Source: Rhizophagus sp. LPA8_4_AMF
Taxonomy: Eukaryota; Glomeromycota; Glomeromycetes; Glomerales; Glomeraceae
NCBI GenBank assembly: GCA_021464525.1
Contig: JADRCO010000297.1
Location: forward strand, 1-38,763
Length of the DNA stretch: 38,763 nt
Reading direction: 5' to 3'
The notes below the pieces were generated by a model, which was not told the origin of the DNA, did no database searches, and saw nothing but the letters and a program-made list of their open reading frames with translations. The position numbers were made by a program, and so were the translations under genes. Below, in pieces: positions 1-10,149 of the stretch (position 1 is the stretch's first letter; each line of letters opens with the position of its first letter).

Positions 1-127
1 CGGATTGGATCTGAATCATCCGGAATGTACATATAACTTTCTCATCCGGATTAAATCTGGATTTTCATCCGGATCATCCGTTTATTTTCTGGATTGAACG
101 GATGACGGATTCATCCGGATCGTAACA
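1..127. repeat. TCCGGA-rich dispersed repeat, end of a copy
   Basis: About seven short palindromic ATCCGGAT-type words are packed into this stretch, spaced 10-25 bases apart, in an otherwise AT-rich background. Its right edge (ATCCGGATC followed by ACACTAA) resembles the right edge of a second cluster at 27190-27242, which suggests a dispersed repeat family. The left part is cut by the window edge. Confidence 0.55.
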
Positions 128-655
128 CTAACCAGAAAAAAACAAGATAAATATTTACTTATAAATTATCTTTCACATAATTTAGGGGTTAAAATACATT
201 ATATTTTCTGTTTTTTAAAGAATTGTTAAAAAGGGATTTTGTGGTAATGCAAGCTGCGGCATTTTCATATGGTAAAATCTTGAAAGTAGGATCTCCGATT
301 ATGATTTTAATTCTATTTTAATAATTTATTGGTTATTCAGTTTATTTTATAATTTCTTATGTGGAAATTACTTGTATTATAAATCGCAAAAATATTACTA
401 ATCTTTTGATTTATTTATTTATACAAAATATTTGTTACAAAAAAATACAAGAATAAAAAATTAAATTTTTCAAAATACTCGGAAAATTTTTTTATACTGG
501 CTCAAAAAATAACGGTTGCATCAAAATATGCAATTAATAAAATAATCAAAAATAATAAAATAAAAATGTATAAATTTTTTTTCATATTTCTCTTTCTCTT
601 TTACGTGATTTTGTTCTTATTTTAATTAACGTTGTTTCGACCACCGCCGGCCTCT
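128..655. other. AT-rich spacer, nothing recognised
   Basis: Long A/T runs and no open frame of note on either strand. I see no inverted repeat or coding similarity. Confidence 0.5.
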
Positions 656-659
656 TATT

Positions 660-1560
660 TGACAAAAGGAGTTTAATAATGATTCTCCCGGCCAACAATA
701 TTTATTCGTGGTTTCGTGGTTCAAATAATTTTATCGATTCATCAATTATTTCATCAGTTAATTGAAAACCAAGCCTAATAAATTCTTGTAGGCCTTCAGC
801 TACAATATAGGAACTTGGACAAGCCCAATTACTTGGTGGAGAAAGAGGGAAATATACGAGCAAGATCATGCCCTTTATTATTATTTCATTAGAATCGCTA
901 CAGACTTCACTATCCCAGATTTTTCCATAATATTACTAGTTCCGGTCGAAAGAGAATTGCTCTTGATATTAATTCAATTTGACTCTTATCTTCATAACCT
1001 TCTCGTATTAGATAATGTTCAAATTCATCTTTGGAAGGTAATAATGATCGAATAACTTTTGGACGATGAAAGGGTATAAATTTTTTACTCAAAACCAAAT
1101 CATCAATATTTTGAAAACGTTCATAAAGGGTTTGTGGTGTATGGAAAGTTCCGGTAGTTAAATATTGAAATAATTCCATATCATTACCTTTAGCAGAGAA
1201 GTCATCTTTCAGCTCGTGAATTGCTTCAGTAGTCACTTTCGTAAAGACTGCCTGGGAGAGAGAGTTCGCTAGCCCATGGGGGGTTTTTTTTTGATATGTT
1301 ATCATGATTCATATTATCATTGTCATAGGTACCACCAAACGTACGAAATATCTGGAACAAAGCTTGCATAACTTCTACCGTTACAAAATTATTTCCTAAT
1401 CTTATAGCGTGAAATAAAGCATGTGCTTTTCCGTATTTGTAAATTAACCATTTGGTACGGGTATGTGAATCTTGGGAGATAGAATACCAAATTACGATTA
1501 CAAAATAAGTGAAATAGGGGTTAGAATCATTAATTTTTATATGGTAAATCATGAACAAAA
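660..1560 (-). pseudogene. broken hypothetical gene, family known to me only as Rhizophagus hypothetical proteins
   Basis: Read on the minus strand, three frames follow one another as one degraded protein. The first (1558 to about 1260) contains KYGKAHALFHAIRLGNNF. The second (about 1260 to 910) contains TKVTTEAIHELKDDF and KGNDMELFQYL and ends at ILWKNLG. The third (about 908 to 700) contains SEVCSD, ILLVYFPLSPPSNW and RLGFQLTDEII. Frame changes fall near 1260 and near 910, and the third frame stops near 710. The order and spacing fit a single ancestral protein of at least 250 residues. I recall similar hypothetical proteins in Rhizophagus but know no function. No catalytic motif is visible. 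It could instead be an active gene with sequencing errors, but two frame breaks plus loss of both ends favour a relic. Confidence 0.5.
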
Positions 1561-2640
1561 CCTGAAAAAAATTTTCTCAGCCAAATGTTACAATGCATTT
1601 GTATCATATGCATCAAGAAACTGTATTTTCGGGGTTCAAACAGAAAAAATTCAGAATGACTTCTCAAAAAAAGGATAAACTTCCACTATTATCATGGTAA
1701 AAGTTGGGAAAACAGCTTTAAAAAAGGAAAGATCTTAGCAAAAGGGGTAGTTGCAAAACGCACCTATGATTTTAAAAAAAAATTCAATATAATATATTAT
1801 ATAATCAAAATTGCTAATTGGCTAGGAAATGGAAACTGGTATTAAGCCCAAAGTGCCATTTAAAGTTTTTTTGTTGTACAATGTCACAAAATATTATTTT
1901 TATTTTCACTTTTGCCGGACGGACATCCGGACATTGCATATCAACTTGCGTAGAAATATATAGTCCTTCGACAAATAAATCATTTCCTTTTTCATTTTAC
2001 ATCATATTTTTTTTTCTTTCTATTTGTAATAATGAACAAAATTCACGCTAAACTGCAATTCGAGTGTTATTAATTCAATTCAAGAAAAAGAATTTCAAAG
2101 TAGTAAGTTGCGATATTAACCAGTCTGTTCTTTCTTATGTACAAATATTTTAATTAGAATTAACGTAACTATTTTTTTTTTCCGCCGTGCTTAGCAGTAA
2201 AAATTGATGCATCCCAATTTAATACTATACGAGTTGCTTTATAACTGTCTAAAAAAACTTATTTTTAAAGAACAGACAGCATCATGTACACAAAAGGTCG
2301 TATCATGTTCTAATGCGTGTTATTGTAAAACTTTTTTATATTGATTATTTACATTCTCGAATATAATTTTATTGAATATAATTTTAAGCGTGTCTGCATC
2401 ATGAAATTATTAGGTTGATCGTTCCTCAGAAAATATGTGGAATTCCATACATTCTCATATATCCTACATGGATCCACATATTTTAATCTTCGAATTTGTG
2501 GAAAATACCATGTGTTTTGTCACAAGGTTATTTGGAAAAAATATTGGAACTATTCATATTTACACTATATTTGATGTGGATTTCCATTCCTGATGTGGAA
2601 ATTGAAAAACCATCTTAAAGTAAGGAATACACACGGTAAG
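1561..2640. other. gene-poor AT-rich spacer
   Basis: Only short chance ORFs of 68-77 codons rich in Phe, Ile and Lys. Around 2430-2605 there are several imperfect, partly inverted repeats of the word TGTGGAA/TTCCA, possibly an old repeat, but no clean ends can be drawn. Confidence 0.4.
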
Positions 2641-2648
2641 ACCATATT

Positions 2649-2727
2649 ACCCCTATAAAAAATTTTATCCGTTATTTTTGTAAAAACTCCGTAAATATGA
2701 TCCTTTCACGGATCCATTCATGGATCG
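2649..2727. repeat. dispersed repeat copy (partner at 10607)
   Basis: The stretch beginning ACCCCTATAAAAAATTTTAT and ending in ACTCCGTAAA is nearly the same as 10607-10652, next to a P450 relic. The downstream GATCC/GGATC words (to 2727) form short inverted repeats. It is a copy of a small interspersed repeat of unknown class. Confidence 0.5.
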
Positions 2728-2899
2728 ACTTTTTTTTACGACTTCTCGAATTTTTTGGAATTTAAGAAAAACAAAAAAATAATACAACCTTCTAACGACA
2801 CCATATTATAGTGTTTTAAAGGCTTATAAACTCCTTTTACAATAATGAACATCAATTAATTTTTTTAGCATATTTTCTTTCTTGAATTTTTTTAATATA

Positions 2900-3007
2900 T
2901 ACGGTCAACTCTTCTTATAACGAAGTAACCGGATTTTGACGAATATTATTGGCTACAAGCCACGTGATTCGTTATATCATAATTCGTTATAGGAAGAGTT
3001 GACTGTA
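2900..3007. mobile_element. MITE with pogo/Tc1-like CAGTCAACTC-type ends
   Basis: The left end TACGGTCAACTCTTCTTATA and the right end, read in reverse as TACAGTCAACTCTTCCTATA, are inverted repeats of about 24 bp. The element is about 108 bp, flanked by TA, and has no coding capacity. The TA-bounded CAGTCAACTC type terminus is seen in pogo/Tc1-mariner derived MITEs. A second element of the same terminal class lies at 26593-26765. Confidence 0.75.
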
Positions 3008-4090
3008 GTATAATTTTTACCCAGAATACTACCTGCGAAGCAAAGGCCTCCCCTCATCATCTATACAGTCGAACCTCAGGATGATCTAGAAATTATAGTC
3101 CTTGATGACATCTTAGTAGATTATCACACATCCAGCTCTTGAAACTTATACTGATATGACTCACTTAGACTACTACAGTTTTAAGAATTGCACTTTTAGC
3201 ATCAATCCTTTATATTAATAAATAAAATCGATACAGTAGTCATATTTACGGTCATATCGGCTTTTGGAATATATATTTAGCTTAGTAGCCATTTGGATCG
3301 TCGTGTGGATAGTAAATTAAGTATTACTAAATTAATACATTATATTTCTTTTATTTTATGTAAAGTGAAAGAAGTATACATGATCGTGTAATAAGAATAA
3401 AGACTATAATACATTATATTCAAATATAGTTAGAATTTCTATTACTAACTCAAAAAATACTCACGTGAAATAGGCCATCAAACAATAAAAATTAAACAAT
3501 ACATTATAAAAATAAAAAAAAGAATAGCAGAAATTTCCCTGTTAATTTCATAATATACTGTATATACAAACAATTACTTTGAACTTCCTTTATGTGAACA
3601 AGTAAAACACTTGGGTGGAAAAAAAATGGTGGAGGCCAAAATCCTTGCACTACTTCATATTCATAATGTCACTAAGTGTACAGAAATGATTCAATAATTT
3701 AATTCCGTTCAACATTATTATTAATTTGGCCGAAAGATTAAAATCTTAACTCTGGCTAAAATTAAGGTCAAACTTATGATCCATTTTTAGTTCTCTACAA
3801 AAAGTATAAATCTGCATTAATATATGTAAGAACTTTAGAACTTTCTGAATCTAGGGTGAAACGTATCAGTTGAGTTATGATTATGGCATACTGATTAGAA
3901 TTTTCGAATCTTTACGTAAAAAATCTATTTAGGAAAACTATTAAGAAAAAAAAAAAGATTTGAGCTTGTAACGGATCACAAGAAAAACGAAAGAAATAAA
4001 ATAAAGGAAACTATTAACTATATATATATATATATAAAAATTGCCATTTTAAGAAATACACCTAATGCAATTTGATCAACATGATATCAT
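3008..4090. other. spacer with a lone transposon-like end and a TA microsatellite
   Basis: No gene recognised. A TACAGTCGAACCTC word at 3065-3078 resembles a Tc1/pogo-type terminus without a clear partner. Positions 4019-4036 are a pure TA microsatellite. Confidence 0.4.
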
Positions 4091-4182
4091 CATATGGGCC
4101 GATTTGACGCATTATACCAATAGTAACCAATTCCCATTTACTATGAAATTATCACATGCAATGCGTCAAATTCGCCCATATG
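4091..4182. mobile_element. 92-bp MITE with CATATGGGC ends
   Basis: Left end CATATGGGCCGATTTGACGC and right end, in reverse, CATATGGGCGAATTTGACGC form about 23 bp of inverted repeat with two mismatches around a 45-bp centre. No ORF. The same terminus starts again at 38679 at the right edge of the window, so this is a repeated family. It lies about 160 bp upstream of the first P450 copy. Confidence 0.75.
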
Positions 4183-4342
4183 TTATTATAATCCATGAGA
4201 TTTGAATGGATATTATTGAACAATCATTTGAATTCATTGTGTGAATGAATCACTAGTCTCTTTTTCAATTTGACCTTTTTATCAATTTTTAATATAAATA
4301 ACGAGAATTAAAATTTAATGATTTTTTGTTAATTTGATCACA

Positions 4343-6050
4343 ATGTTATCAACGTTTATTTCTTCGTTCAAAATTTCTGATATATACTATCTTTTAATAA
4401 CTTTCATAATTCTCTGTGTCTCAATATTATTACAATTATCTCACTCGCATAAATCCTTTACCTGGTCCATTCCCACTTCCAATAGTTGGTAATATTCATC
4501 AAAAATTTGGATATGGATTTGTTGATTGGTTTATGTTATTGCATAAAAAGTATGGAGATATTTTTGAAGTATACATTGCTGGGCAACGTACAATCATATT
4601 ATGTAATGCTGATTTAATTGAAAATATGAATGTACCTTCGACAAAAACTAAATATCCCTATAGACTAATTATACCAGAAGGATTTAAAGAATATGGACTA
4701 GATGGTACAGGATTAGTTAATAATGCTGATCCTAAAAATTGGAAATATAATCGTCAATTTTTTACACAAGCTATGATGACCCCAAGTTTTAATCATCAAG
4801 CTGTTGAATGGACGAATGAATTATGGTTAGAAATGGAATCTTATTGGAATAATCTTGGAGAAAATCGTGAATTAGATCTTCTACAATGGATGCATAGATT
4901 TACAAACGAAATGATTTTTAGAATTTCAACTGGTGTAAAGAATAATTGCGTCTATTCCTATTATCATACTCTTATACCTGAAGATAATACTTTAAGTGAG
5001 GAAGAAAAGGGAAAAATCAAAGAATCTGAAAATGTTATTCAATCACTTGAAGTGTTATTAAGAGGAGTCGTGTATTTTTTCATTTTTAATAGCTTTATGC
5101 GTCATTATATTCCTTTTATTAGTGGAAAAGTAAAAAGCTTATTGAAAAACAGAGATTATCTTTTCGAAAAACTATATGACATTATTAAAAAAAGAAGGAT
5201 TGAAATTGATAATTCACCATTAGATCAACCTCTTCGTCACGATATGTTAACATCCTACATAACCGCGAATACACCACGGGATATAAACTTTGTGAGACAT
5301 GGTGATACCGATGCCGATTTGTTAAGACCAATGACTGACAAACAAATTATGGGTAATATACTCGATGCTATGGGCGGAGGAACCGATACAGTAAGTAATT
5401 AAATTTGCATTCATTCACTTATTAAAACTAAAATAATTTAAAGATTTTTTAAAATCTCAGACGGCGAATTTGCTTTGCTTTACCGCATATTATCTCGGAC
5501 ATTATCCAGATGTGAAACGACGATTACGTCAAGAATTTGATGAAATCCTTGGAAATGATTTTTCAAAACCCGTAACAAGTAAAGATCTTGACAGACTAGA
5601 ATATTGCGAAGCAGTTATCAAAGAAGTGTATCGTCTTACTCCTATAGTTTTTTCGATTGGTCGTGTAAATGTTGAAAATGATACAGTTGGAGGATATATT
5701 TGGCCAGAAAAAACTCAATTTCAGATACTTTATTCAGCTATTATGAGACGTAAAGATTATTGGACTGATCCTGATAAATTTGATCCCGATAGATTCTACA
5801 AAGTTGAAGAAAGCGATAAATATTTACCTGAAAAACAACATATCAAAACTTCTTATACTTTGTTTGGTGATGGAATTAGAATCTGCCCTGGAAGAAAATT
5901 GGCAATTATTGAATTAAAATTTTTATTATCCTCTATTTATAGAAATATGATATTGAAATGGCAGATCAAAATGCACCACTTAATTATTTTTCAGGTTTAC
6001 TCACGGTTTGTAATGACTTAATTGTTAAGGTTAAACCAAGAAAATTCTAA
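4343..6050 (+). pseudogene. cytochrome P450, full length with two single-base frame losses
   Basis: A complete P450 relative of the 11973 gene: ER anchor, PLPGPFPLPIVGN hinge, WKYNR (helix C), GGGTDT I-helix, EVYR K-helix, FDPDRF and heme loop FGDGIRICPG. Exon 1 runs 4343-5390, a GT-AG intron 5391-5460, exon 2 5461-6050. The intron is phase 0 and follows GGGTDT, as in the other copies. Two defects show on alignment to the paralogues. One base is missing near 4418, taking the ATG at 4343 and the anchor out of frame with the rest. One A is missing near 5945, so the reading frame ends at 6021 and the last about 35 residues (through KPRKF at 6047) fall out of frame. Without the first fix the nearest in-frame ATG (4530) lies beyond the anchor. 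Most likely a young pseudogene. Because all key catalytic residues remain, an assembly error is a real alternative. Confidence 0.85.
5391..5460 (+). other. intron of first P450 copy
   Basis: A 70-bp GTAAGT...TCTCAG intron between GATACA and ACGGCGAAT, placed by alignment with the paralogues. Splicing joins GGGTDT to TANLLCF. Confidence 0.85.
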
Positions 6051-6329
6051 AATAACGAAACATATGTGTGTAAATGCATATCTGATATGTACTGCATATT
6101 CTTCATTAAATTTGATACTTTCTTTTCGTTATGAATTATGTTTCAAAATACTTACTGTAAATTAACTTTGAATAACTGTTAACAGAAACTGTCTTTTATT
6201 ATTAATTATTGTTTACATTAATTTCTTTTATAGCTTGTTATTAAGGGTTAAATAAAAAAATATATATTTACACTTTTTCACGTAGTTCTGTTTTTATGTA
6301 ATGTATATAATCTTTGCAATATTACATTA
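6051..6329. other. 3' flank of first P450 copy
   Basis: AT-rich with no ORF. It probably contains the 3' UTR of the copy that ends at 6050. Confidence 0.4.
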
Positions 6330-6825
6330 TATCTCGATATTATTATAATAACTTCATTCTTCTATATCCTTTACCTGGCCATTTCCCTCTATTCCATTCT
6401 TTGGTAATACTCATCAAAAATTTTGGTTATATATTTTACGACCGGTTAATGTTATTTCTTAAAAAATATGAAAATATATTTAGTGAAAAAACGTACCTTA
6501 TAATTCAGGAATAATTAATAATCTTGATCCAAAAATTTGGAAATTTAATTGTCTATTTTTTACGAATATAATTGTATCCATTTTATATTATTTTTAGAAT
6601 TTACAACCCGGGGTAAAAAATAGTTGCGTCTGTTACTACTATTATTGTAGAAGAACTAAAAGAAAATATCAAGTAATCTGAAATTTTTACTCTATCACTT
6701 GAAATGAAATTGAGAATATACCATTAAATTCATTAAATCAGCCTCATGTAATCCTGTTATTTTGATTTTAACCGCTAAACACCACGTGATATTAATTTGT
6801 GAGACAGTGATAAACCACTTGGGTC
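6330..6825 (+). pseudogene. decayed cytochrome P450 fragment
   Basis: Scattered pieces align in order to exon 1 of the intact P450s: SRYYYNNF, YPLPGHFPLFHSL with the PLPG hinge, KNFGY, a degraded KKYENIF, NNLDPKIWKFN (helix C region, 6510-6545), a piece like TGVKNSCV (about 6600-6635), and ARHHVILICE-type remains of the TPRDINFVRH segment near 6780-6800. Several stops, frame changes and internal losses are present, and exon 2 (heme loop) is absent. It is the oldest P450 copy here together with 10749-10916. Confidence 0.8.
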
Positions 6826-6834
6826 CCGAATTTA

Positions 6835-6926
6835 CGTTTTAAACTAATAATTTATTATTATACCATTTTCGGAAGAATTTTTGAAATGTAACATAGACGC
6901 CGCCTCATTTTTGCATGCATGTTTAG
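6835..6926. repeat. flanking repeat shared with 11225-11372
   Basis: Words such as ACCATTTTCGGAAGAA, TTGAAATGTAACATAGA and GCATGTTTAGATTTC match, in order, 11298-11372. Both copies lie just 3' of a decayed P450 fragment, so the duplicated unit included non-coding flank. Confidence 0.6.
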
Positions 6927-7136
6927 ATTTCATAATATATACTTCATGCCGAGAGAAATTCGGTAAGATTCGGTATAACTCAGAATAAAATAAAAAGCTA
7001 CACCGCTGTGCTCGGACCAGTGCTCCGAATCTAACAATAAAGTTTTTACCTTATTCTAGACTTTACCGAGTTTTACCGAATGTACCGAGTTGTCTCTCGG
7101 TACGTGACTAGGTGTCCCGTGCGTATATTATGAAAT
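6927..7136. mobile_element. ~210-bp MITE-like inverted-repeat element
   Basis: The outermost ATTTCATAATATA (6927 on) is repeated inverted at the right end (to 7136). Inside lie a second, longer inverted pair at about 6949-6990 and 7066-7101, made of CCGAGAGA followed by TTCGGTA/ACTCGGTA words. There is no ORF. A truncated second copy of the inner part lies at 28854-28905. The superfamily is not clear because no confident target duplication was seen. Confidence 0.6.
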
Positions 7137-7470
7137 AGCTGTAATAAATTTCAATTTATTTTTCATTTTACCGAGTATTTTTTTTTTCATGACATAGTTT
7201 GTTTATTTATCTTATAGATTTTTTCTATCATAATTTTGTGATTATTTACTAAATCGAGTTAATAGTAGAAATGCCTTGAAGCTCTAAAGAGATGACGGAT
7301 GACGGATCTTTACAATAGAATCATCATACCATTTTTAATGGCGCGCTTTTTGAATGAGGAACTACGATACTGAATATGAAAATGTATAAATCAAATAAAT
7401 CAACATTATAGAATAAAGCATTTTTTTGAAATTAATTTTATATTATAAAATATTTTTCTTCGAAAATTAT
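7137..7470. other. AT-rich spacer
   Basis: No gene. A short direct repeat GATGACGGATGACGGAT at 7291-7307 is the only feature of note. Confidence 0.4.
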
Positions 7471-7828
7471 AAAACACGCCAGTGGCGCTCAACGCCATAG
7501 TCATATGATTTATGTATTTTTATTTGTTACTTTCTTTTTATTCTATATTATTAGTAAATTAGCTAAGCTGATTCTATTAATATATTAATTATATTCCACT
7601 TTGCGATATTTAATTCTGCAGCATATACTTCACATATATTCTAATTAGTTTTTTGAATTTTTTTATTTTACAATATTTGCAATATATAAAAAAAAATAGT
7701 ACTAATTAAATCTTTTTCTGACCATTTTCGAGGGTGCTGAACAATTTTAATTAGTATGACTTGTTTAGTTTAGACTGTAGTTTTCGTGAAAACGCACACT
7801 ATGGCGTTGAGCGCCAGTGGTGTGATTT
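7471..7828. mobile_element. 358-bp MITE with GC-rich ~31-bp terminal inverted repeats
   Basis: The left end AAAACACGCCAGTGGCGCTC and the right end, in reverse, AAATCACACCACTGGCGCTC are inverted repeats that continue through AACGCCATAGT, about 31 bp with 3-4 mismatches. The 300-bp centre is AT-rich without an ORF. The conserved ends are the only GC-rich bases in the area. It is a non-autonomous DNA element of undetermined superfamily. Confidence 0.75.
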
Positions 7829-8055
7829 AGTAAAGTCGTTTTTCTTTATTATATTTCTATATATTGGACCGCCAAATTCGCCCAATTTTGCCGTATTGGA
7901 TTACGACCCAATTTTTTACTTTTACGTCTAACAATAAAAAATTCTAGTTTCGCTTGGCAACCTTTTATTGAGGCTTGCATCATTAATTTAATCTTGGCAC
8001 ATTTTATAGATTAAAGTTTTATTTGTTTATGAAAAATAAAAAAAAGTAAATTTAA
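7829..8055. other. 3' flank of the minus-strand P450
   Basis: Short spacer downstream of the stop at 8056. AT-rich with no feature identified beyond a probable 3' UTR. Confidence 0.35.
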
Positions 8056-9756
8056 TTACATATAATTCGCATCTCTAAGTTTAATTTTAACAATTAATTC
8101 TTTACAAGATGTAATGAAAGTTGAATTATATTTAAGAAGTGCATCTATATCTGCCAATTCGAGATCATATTTTCTATAAATTGATGCTAATAAATATTTT
8201 AATTCTATCATTGCCAATTTTCTCGCAGGACAGATTCTAATTTCACCTCCAAACATAGTAAAAGAATTTTTAACATATTGTTTTTCAAGTAAATATTTAC
8301 CTTTTTCCTCAATTTTGTAAAATCTATCAGGATCGAATTTTTCAGGATCAGTCCAATAATCTTTGCGTCTCATTATTGCATAATAAAATATTGAAAAAGA
8401 AGTTCCTTCTGGCCAATTGAATCCTCCGACGACATCATTTTCAGCATTTACACGACCAATCGAAGAAAATACGGGACAATGTCGATATACTTCGTTAATA
8501 ATTGCATCACAATATTGCAATTTATCAAGATCATTATATGTTATGAATTTTGTTCCAAGAACTGTATTTAATTCTTTTCGAAAACGTTGTTTCACCATAG
8601 GATAATGTCCAAGATAATACACAATAAAGCAAAACATATTTGCTATCTGAAATATTTTAATTTTTTTTTTAAAAAAAAAAGTCAATTTTCTTAAAAAAAA
8701 AAAGATTTTTTCACTTACATTACTGGTCCCTGCAGTTATGAATTCAATTATACTTCCGAAAATCTCTTTATCCGTCATTGGTCTTAATAAATCAGCATCG
8801 ACATGTTTTACCAAGTTGATATCACGTGCCGTATTTGCGGTTATGTGAGACGTTAACAAATCGTGACGAAGAGGTTTATCTAAAGGTGTATTTTCAATTT
8901 CAATCCTCCTTTTTTTAATAATATCATATATTTTATCATACAAATAATCTCTATTTTTCAATAAGCTTTCCACTTTTTTACGAATAAAAGGAACATAATG
9001 ACGCATGAACTTATTAAAATCGTAAAAATAAACAATTCCTTTTACAAAAGTGTCAATTGATTGAATAAAATTTTCAGATTCTTCAATTTTTTCTCTTTCT
9101 TCTTTATAAAAATTATTATATTCAAGAGCAATTTTTTTATAATGAAAAATAACAGCATCATTTTTCACACCAGTTGAAATTTTAAAAATTATTTCATTTG
9201 TAAATCTATTCATCCATTCAATAAGATCCAATTCGTAATCTTCTTCGAGACTATTCCAACAAGTTTCCATTTCATTCCATAATTCATCAATCCATTCAAA
9301 GGCTTGATCATTAAAACTTGGACTCATCAAAGCTTGAGTATAAAATTGACGTCTGTATTTCCAAGATTTTTGATCATTATTACTGGCTAATCCTTGTAAT
9401 TTATATTCAATGGCTCCTTCAAATTGAATATTTCTAAAAGGATATTTAGTTGTTTCTGAAGGTATATTCATATTTTCAATCAAATCAACTCTACATAATA
9501 CGATTGTACGTTTCCCTGCCATATTTATTTCAAACATATCTCCATATTTTTTATGCATTAACATTAACCAATCATTATATTCCAATCCTCTTTTTTGATG
9601 AACGTTACCAAGAATCGGAAGTGGGAATGGACCAGGTAAAGGATTTGGACGAGTGAAATAATGATAATAATATCTAGTTACATAGAGAATTATAAAAACT
9701 AACAAAAGAGAAAATGCATCAAAAATTCCAAATGAAAAAATAATTATGGATATCAT
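8056..9756 (-). CDS. cytochrome P450 monooxygenase with variant I-helix and heme loop
   Basis: The only P450 here on the minus strand. Exon 1 is 9756-8719, intron 8718-8647, exon 2 8646-8056, giving 542 residues. Residues about 5-30 are a hydrophobic ER anchor, followed by PNPLPGPFPLPILGN, WKYRR (helix C), EVYR (ExxR), FDPDRF and the heme loop FGGEIRICPA with Cys about 485. Two core positions differ from the paralogues. The I-helix reads AGTSN-I-ANMFCF, where they have GGTDT-T/V-xNLxCF, so the usual acid-alcohol pair is lost. The heme loop has Glu and Ala where they have Gly (FGGGIRACPG). The 72-base intron is a multiple of three and stop-free, so both spliced (542) and unspliced (566) forms are open. 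Start chosen at 9756 because MISIIIFSFGIFD aligns with the paralogues' MIS... start. Substrate unknown. Confidence 0.88.
   Translation of the reverse strand: MISIIIFSFGIFDAFSLLLVFIILYVTRYYYHYFTRPNPLPGPFPLPILGNVHQKRGLEYNDWLMLMHKKYGDMFEINMAGKRTIVLCRVDLIENMNIPSETTKYPFRNIQFEGAIEYKLQGLASNNDQKSWKYRRQFYTQALMSPSFNDQAFEWIDELWNEMETCWNSLEEDYELDLIEWMNRFTNEIIFKISTGVKNDAVIFHYKKIALEYNNFYKEEREKIEESENFIQSIDTFVKGIVYFYDFNKFMRHYVPFIRKKVESLLKNRDYLYDKIYDIIKKRRIEIENTPLDKPLRHDLLTSHITANTARDINLVKHVDADLLRPMTDKEIFGSIIEFITAGTSNVSEKIFFFLRKLTFFFKKKIKIFQIANMFCFIVYYLGHYPMVKQRFRKELNTVLGTKFITYNDLDKLQYCDAIINEVYRHCPVFSSIGRVNAENDVVGGFNWPEGTSFSIFYYAIMRRKDYWTDPEKFDPDRFYKIEEKGKYLLEKQYVKNSFTMFGGEIRICPARKLAMIELKYLLASIYRKYDLELADIDALLKYNSTFITSCKELIVKIKLRDANYM
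8647..8718 (-). other. stop-free 72-nt intron of the minus-strand P450
   Basis: Read on the minus strand it begins GTAAGTG after AAT and ends TTTCAG before ATAGCAAAT. Its position matches the intron of all paralogues. It is 24 codons long in phase 0, with no stop, and encodes a Lys/Phe-rich stretch, so retention would not break the frame. Confidence 0.8.
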
Positions 9757-9806
9757 GTTTTTTTTTTTAATGTAAAAAAAGAATGCAAGTAAAGAGCTTA
9801 TGTGTT

Positions 9807-9816
9807 TATATTTATA
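9807..9816 (-). promoter_or_regulatory. TATA-like box of the minus-strand P450
   Basis: TATAAATATA on the minus strand, about 50 bases upstream of the ATG at 9756, a spacing like the TATATAAA boxes before the 11973 and 15927 genes. In such AT-rich DNA chance matches are frequent, so this rests on position. Confidence 0.4.
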
Positions 9817-9818
9817 CC

Positions 9819-10149
9819 GAAATTTAAGCTACTTTTAAAAAACTTGCTCATATTGGATTACTCGATCCATGGATAATGGCATCTGATTATCATTTTACAC
9901 AATACTTCCTTGAAACGTAAACTATTGTTTAAATGTATCAGATATACGAAAACTGATTAAGTCTAGGATTTGAAGTCAAGACCCGTTAGTTGTTAGTCAT
10001 TATAAAGGATGTTAATACCGGATTTTTTTAAAATAGGGAAAGCAGTGGTATTATTTTTTCTTAAATGATACTGTTGGATTATTACCCGATTTATTACAGT
10101 ATTATGTTAGCCATTCGATTTCTTAATTTGTAATATTTGTAATAAGATA
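9819..10149. other. upstream spacer of the minus-strand P450
   Basis: No ORF or repeat recognised. It presumably carries regulatory sequence for the minus-strand gene. Confidence 0.35.

Noticed and set aside
8417-8605. Plus-strand ORF of 62 codons opposite the minus-strand P450
   Set aside because: Shadow of the P450 coding frame; composition and position are explained by the opposite strand. Same for 9450-9656, 16109-16333, 20765-20977 and 21505-21708.
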